From assembly GCA_016647705.1 (NCBI GenBank), contig CM028338.1:16156577-16220576 (forward strand): DNA of 64,000 bases, given 5' to 3'. The notes beneath the pieces are model-generated. The model was given only the letters and a program-made list of their open reading frames with translations, searched no databases and had not been told where the DNA came from. Position 1 is the first letter of the stretch; each line of letters opens with the position of its first letter. Below, piece by piece: positions 38,501 to 41,500 of the stretch. A program made the translations under genes and the position numbers. The stretch is from Eucommia ulmoides. Taxonomy: Eukaryota; Streptophyta; Magnoliopsida; Garryales; Eucommiaceae.

Positions 38501-41500
38501 GGATGGGTTACCAAACGGGGCCTTAGAGAACAGGAAATTGAGAACATAAACTAAAAATTAAAAACAAAAACAGAAAATTAGATAACAGAAAATTGAGAAC
38601 AGAAACAGAAAATTGAGAATATAAACTGAAAATTGAGAATAAAAATATAAAATTAGAGAACGGAAAATTGAGAACGAAAACTGAAAATTGAGAAAAAAAA
38701 AAACATAAAATTAGATAATAGAAACAGAAAATTGAGAACAAAAACATAAAATTAGATAATAGAAAATTGAGAACGAAAACCGAAAATTGAGAATAAAAAC
38801 AAAAAATTGAGAACATAAACTGAAAATTTAGAACAAAAAATAGAAAATTAGAGAACAGAAAATTGAAAAAGGAAACTGAAAATTGAGAACAAAAACAGAA
38901 ATTAAAGAATAGAAACTGAAAATTGAGAACAAAAATAGAAATTAGAGAACGAAAACTTAAAATTGAGTTGAATAGTGAAATATAATAAAATGAGAAAAAT
39001 AATAGAATAGTGAAATATAATAAAATTTTATTATAACCAACCAAGAAGAGAATGGAATAATAATTTTATAAGGACAAAATAGAAATTTTACTATATTTTA
39101 CTATTCCATTCTTTCTTTCATTCCATACCAACCAAACAAGAGAATGAAAAAGTGATTCCATTCACAATTCCATTCCATTCCTTCTCTCATTCTATTACTT
39201 CTTCTATTCCATTCCACCCTCATTCCATTTCGTCCAACCAAACATGCCGTTAAAGTTTATTATTATTAGTATTTAGTAAGGGTAGAATTGTTTTTTACTT
39301 GCTTTTTAGGTTTTCCATTGTACTCTTATATAAGTCTCTCTTTTCATTTGTATTATCGTATTCTTGATTTCAGAGATAATAAAACCCTAGCCGTCATCCT
39401 TTTTCTCTCTAAACTTTTGATGTTATTCATTGATCTTAACATGGTATCAAGAGTCTAATCTCATGGAAAGAAGTTTGATTCCATCCACAAGGACCGCGGA
39501 TCCAACGTTCATACAGATCCGATGTTCATACAGATCCGATGTTCGTACAGATCCGACGTTCATACAGATCCGGTGTTCATACAGATCTAGCATCCGTACG
39601 ACTATGATTGTTAATGTTCGTACAGATCTGACTTCCGCGCAATTCTGATTTGGTTTTCTCTGTAGAAAATCATTGATTTGTTCCTAGTATTTGATTTTAT
39701 TTCTCCGTTATATTAAATTTGTGATTTTGTTTGTTGGTATTTGTAATGGCGTCTAAAAGAAATGATTCACTTCAGTCTATTGTTGTGAGATTGAATGGGA
39801 AAAAAATTTCATATTGGAGTTATGTGATGAAAAATTTTCTTAAAGGTAAAAAGATGTGGGGCTACGTTAGTGGTACATTAGTTAAACCAAAAGATGGAAG
39901 TGCTGAAAATTATATAACTTTGTTAGATACTTGGGAGGCAAATAATTCGAAAATCATTACCTGGATTAACAACTCTGTTGAACATTCAATTGGTATGCAA
40001 TTGGCGAAGTATGAGTACGCCAAAGAGGTTTGGGATCACCTATCAAGGCTGTACACACAGTCTAATTTTGCAACACAATATCAATTGGAATCTGATATTC
40101 AAGCACTGAAGCAGAATGATATAAATATCCAGGAATTCCACTCCGCTATGACAGATCTTTGGGATCAATTAACTCTTACAGAATCTGCAGAATTACAAGC
40201 ATGTATTCCGTACATTGCTCGTAGAGAAGAACAGCATTTGGTTCAATTTTTTATGACGTTACGTGATGATTTTGAGGGACTTCGTGGGATAATTTTGCAC
40301 CGTAATCCACTTCCTGCTATTGACTCAATGGTTAGTGAATTATTGGCCGAGGAGATACGCTTCAAGTCTCAGTCAGACACAAGGGTTCTCAAATCAGCCA
40401 GTCCATCTGTTCTGGCAGTCCCTTCCAATCAACAACACAAGTCTTATTCGAGGCCTGCCTTTGATGAATGTAGCTTCTGTAAGCAGAAAGGTCATTGGAA
40501 GGCTCAATACCCTAAACTGAGTAGAACATAGCAACAGCAGCAACAACCGCCTCCCCAGTGGAAATCTGACAATCGTTTTCAAAAACGTCCTTACAGGCCT
40601 CCACAGCCTAATACTGCAGCATCTGTACCGTCATCATCAAAATCGTTTAGTTTTGGAGACCCAGCATCCTCTAATCCCACAATGGAGGCCCTTACTGAAC
40701 AATTTCAGAAGTTCCTTGTCGCACAGCCACATGCCATGTCCGCTGCATCTTCAATAGGTTTGTCACCCTCTAACTCTTCAGGTATGGCTTCTTCCATATA
40801 GGTTCTAGATTCTGGAGCCTCTCATCATATGTCACCTGATTTGCCATCATTTGCTTCTTTAGAGCCTACCTCATCTGTATCTGTTATAACTGCTGATGGT
40901 TCTCCGATGCCATTAGCAAGCATTGGTTCTGTTGTTAAATCTCGGTTATCTCTTTCAAGTGTTTATCATATTCCCAACCTTGTATTGAATCTTGTTTCTG
41001 TTGGCCAATTATGTGATTCTGGTTACTCAGTTTCTTTCTCTTCTACCTCTTGTTAGGTACAGGATCCGCAATCCCAGAAGCTGATTGGGACAGGCCGTAG
41101 GCAGGGGGGACTATATATACTGGATGAGCTACGAGTACCAGATGTTGTAGCTTCCGCTGTTGACTTGTCGTCTTTTCATTTGACTTCTTCATCTTCTAGT
41201 TTTTATTTATGGTTCTCGTCTTGGTCCCGTTTAAAATACTTAGTATCTAAAGGATCCTTAGAGAATTTGTCAATTTGTGATATTTTTTATTGTAGTGGTT
41301 GTAAACTTGCAAAATTCTCTGTTTTACCTTTTAATCAAAGCATTTCCTCTTCCCTTGCACCATTTGATTTGGTTCACTCTAATGTATGGGGACCTTCCCC
41401 GAGTGCTACAAAATGGGGGTCTAGATATTATATTTTCTTCATTGATGATTACACTCGATATTACTGAGTTTATCTTATGAAACGTCGTTCTGAATTCTTT

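Noticed and set aside
38523-39044. A 173-residue Phe-rich minus-strand frame
   Set aside because: It is a translation of the A-rich minisatellite and has no protein-like composition.
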